Shown here: positions 7,511 through 8,733 of the stretch, piece after piece
Position numbering within the stretch: the stretch's first letter is position 1
Layout of the letters: every line of letters starts with the position of its first letter
Source: Chitinophaga pinensis
GTDB lineage: Bacteria; Bacteroidota; Bacteroidia; Flavobacteriales_D; Crocinitomicaceae
DNA length: 8,733 nt
Assembly (NCBI GenBank): GCA_945870115.1
Contig: CAMBRH010000135.1
Location: 1-8,733, forward strand
Direction: 5' to 3'
Position numbers and translations under genes: made by a program
The notes under the pieces: generated by a model
Told to the model about the DNA's origin: nothing
The model's input: the letters and a program-made list of their open reading frames with translations, nothing else
The model's database searches: none

Positions 7511-8566
7511 ATGAACAAAATTATCTCAACACTATTTATCGTCCTTAGTTTTTTAACTTTCTCCAGAGAAAAGCAATTTGATAAAGGAAAGGAAAGTGGA
7601 ATTTTTACGCAAGTTTCCGTGATTTCTGATTCCTTAGATTTATCAATTCCTGAAGGAAAATGCATCGTTTTTGGAAAGGTTTATTTTGAAGTTGAACCAG
7701 AACCATATTCATCTGAATTTTTAATTTGCGACAAAACACACACTGCATTTTATAAAAATGACAATAATAAATTCAAAAAAATAAATTCTGATGGAACATT
7801 TGAAGCCATAATTGATACTTCGATTCAATTTTTCTTGTTTAAAGATAAATTAAGTGAAACAGAAATTTCTTTTTTGAATGAGATTTATTTTGAAAATTTT
7901 AAATTTCAAAGTCAACACAAAGTTGAAATTGCTGTATATCTTCCATTAAAAAGTAAACAATATCAAATTACAGTTGACAAACCAGTTATTTATGCATACT
8001 CTGAAAAAGCACTTGATTTTATACTAAACTTAAAACCTCAAGGAGAATTAACGTTCACCTATCCAAAACTTTCTGCTGATAATTCTTGGATAATGAAAAC
8101 AGGAGAAAATGGAAATTTAATAGCAGAAAATGGTGCTGAATTTCCTTATTTATTTTGGGAGGCCAAACAAGATGCTTCAAGTTTAGATTTAACTAAAACA
8201 AGTTCAAATGAGATAGTTGCTGGAAAAGATTTGGTTTCTTACTGTGAAAAAGAATTAACGAAACTTGGATTCAACGCAAAAGAAAAAACGGATTTTATTA
8301 CTTATTGGTGTCCAAAATTCATTGAATCTAAAATGGTGCAAGTTCAATTTTTTGTTGACGACAATTGTTCTGTTATTGGAGAATTGAACATTAGCCCAAA
8401 ACCAAATAACTTGAGAAGAATTTATGTTTTATTTAAATCAAATCCTATAATTTTTCCAAACGTTATTTCAATTCCCTTAAATGTAAAACCTTTTGACAGA
8501 AATGGCTTCACAGTTTTAGAATGGGGAGGAAGTGAAATTAAATCGCTTGAAGCGAATGAATTATAA
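7511..8566 (+). CDS. Secreted two-domain protein with KPVxYxY / LEWGG domain, paralogue 3
   Basis: Third and most diverged member, 351 aa. Signal peptide MNKIISTLFIVLSFLTFS, then RE. The N-terminal beta domain (about 50-145) is longer and less typical (GKCIVFGKVYFEVEPEPYSS, later NSDGTFEAIIDTS) but ends with the same FKFQSQHKVEIAVYL pattern. The C-terminal domain is well kept: KPVIYAY (157-163), ELTFTYP (179-185), SWIM (192-195), FPYLFWEA (211-218), GFNAKEKTDFITYWCP (253-268), ISPKP (294-298), RRIYVLF (302-308), KPFDRNGFTVLEWGG (326-340). The Gly before Pro in the WGP motif of the other two is Cys267 here. Other cysteines: 51, 73, 245 and 286 (286 is shared by all three). Eleven residues follow LEWGG, as in its relatives (12 and 13), so the gene is complete despite the transposon just downstream. 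It starts 11 bases after the preceding stop. Function unknown. Confidence 0.85.
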   Translation: MNKIISTLFIVLSFLTFSREKQFDKGKESGIFTQVSVISDSLDLSIPEGKCIVFGKVYFEVEPEPYSSEFLICDKTHTAFYKNDNNKFKKINSDGTFEAIIDTSIQFFLFKDKLSETEISFLNEIYFENFKFQSQHKVEIAVYLPLKSKQYQITVDKPVIYAYSEKALDFILNLKPQGELTFTYPKLSADNSWIMKTGENGNLIAENGAEFPYLFWEAKQDASSLDLTKTSSNEIVAGKDLVSYCEKELTKLGFNAKEKTDFITYWCPKFIESKMVQVQFFVDDNCSVIGELNISPKPNNLRRIYVLFKSNPIIFPNVISIPLNVKPFDRNGFTVLEWGGSEIKSLEANEL

Positions 8567-8590
8567 ATGTTTAAAAACAAAACAATGCTG
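8567..8590 (+). other. Spacer with an ATG abutting the paralogue 3 stop; possible start of a disrupted gene
   Basis: An ATG begins at the base after the TAA of paralogue 3 (TAAATG). It reads MFKNKTML before entering what looks like the transposon end, then stops at TGA after 16 codons. Because paralogue 2 also starts right after a stop, this could be the remnant of another cassette gene cut by the insertion. Equally it may be chance in AT-rich DNA. Confidence 0.25.
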
Positions 8591-8733
8591 AATTCAAGTC
8601 ACAAATGCAACTTCTGAGTTAAACAATAAATTTTCCATTACAAATATAGGATTTTCGTAATTATATCGTTTACGTGGTCGATTATTTATTTTAGTTTGTA
8701 TCTCCATTATTCTTTTTTCAGTGAGTTCAGAAA
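8587..8733 (-). mobile_element. End of an IS30-family insertion sequence
   Basis: The transposase tail enters from the right and stops at 8594. IS30-type elements end within a few bases to tens of bases of the transposase stop, so the boundary is probably near 8585-8592, with the terminal inverted repeat overlapping the last codons (AATTCAAGTCACAAATGCAA region, 8591-8610). The other end, its matching repeat and any target duplication are outside the window, so the exact edge is inferred. Confidence 0.55.
8594..8733 (-). CDS. IS30-family transposase, C-terminal 45 residues (5' part outside the window)
   Basis: Read on the minus strand from the right edge (frame starting at 8731), the frame is open to a TGA at 8596-8594 and encodes SELTEKRIMEIQ, then TKINNRPRKRYNYENPIF, then VMENLLFNSEVAFVT. 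The sequence INNRPRKRYNYENPIFVM is the typical end of IS30-type DDE transposases, which have a NxRPRKxxxxxxP motif just after the catalytic Glu helix. The catalytic residues themselves lie outside the window. The element is convergent with the cassette. Assignment to the family is good; whether the whole element is intact cannot be seen. Confidence 0.8.
   Translation of the reverse strand, partial: SELTEKRIMEIQTKINNRPRKRYNYENPIFVMENLLFNSEVAFVT

Larger units (their letters stand above)
5474..8566 (+). repeat. Tandem triplication of one gene family
   Basis: Three consecutive genes share the same domain order and motifs. Similarity extends to DNA: the segments encoding the EKTDFIT motif, at about 6143-6214, 7170-7241 and 8243-8314, align without gaps. 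The copies have clearly diverged, so the duplications are old, not an assembly artefact. Confidence 0.85.

Noticed and set aside
4841..8566. The cassette as a phage-defence or toxin-antitoxin system
   Set aside because: All four products carry export signals, and no nuclease, helicase, NTPase or DNA-binding motif was visible, so the sequence gives no support beyond the presence of a nearby transposon.

Overview
The window is AT-rich (about 30% GC by eye) and comes from a member of the Bacteroidota, most likely Flavobacteriales. Evidence for this: a SusC-like TonB-dependent receptor with a carboxypeptidase-type N-terminal domain; Bacteroidota-style -7 promoter elements (TAnnTTTG) upstream of asnS and rpoN; almost no Shine-Dalgarno sequences; signal peptides ending in FS followed by K, R or Q; and an IS30-type transposase end. 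I cannot name the species.

Left half, minus strand (1-4719): asnS (asparaginyl-tRNA synthetase), then rpoN (sigma-54), then a seven-helix membrane protein that looks like a degenerate PAP2-type phosphatase, then a TonB-dependent receptor that runs off the left edge. rpoN, the membrane gene and the receptor are packed tightly (an 8-base gap, then a one-base TAATG overlap) and look like one operon. A good TAnnTTTG element lies only 6 bases before the rpoN ATG, so that message may be leaderless. asnS has its own -7 element.

Right half, plus strand (4841-8566): four genes separated by 6, 1 and 11 bases, transcribed divergently from asnS. The first encodes a 208-residue secreted protein that I do not recognise. 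The next three are tandem paralogues (331, 342 and 351 aa). Each has a signal peptide, a small beta domain resembling the carboxypeptidase regulatory fold, and a C-terminal domain with strongly conserved motifs (KPVxYxY, FxYP, PYLFWE/D, GFNxxEKTDFITYW, PKP, L[ED]WGG). I recall this C-terminal motif set from uncharacterised proteins in many bacteria, but I know of no assigned function. The cassette is the most novel-looking part of the window: an expanded set of exported proteins of unknown role.

Right edge (8567-8733): an ATG directly abuts the stop of the third paralogue but its frame soon stops. From about base 8590 the DNA is the 3' end of an IS30-family transposase on the minus strand, entering from outside. 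The insertion sits about 25 bases beyond the last paralogue and may have cut off further members of the cassette.

No tRNA, rRNA, CRISPR array or convincing riboswitch was seen. No gap between genes exceeds about 125 bases.
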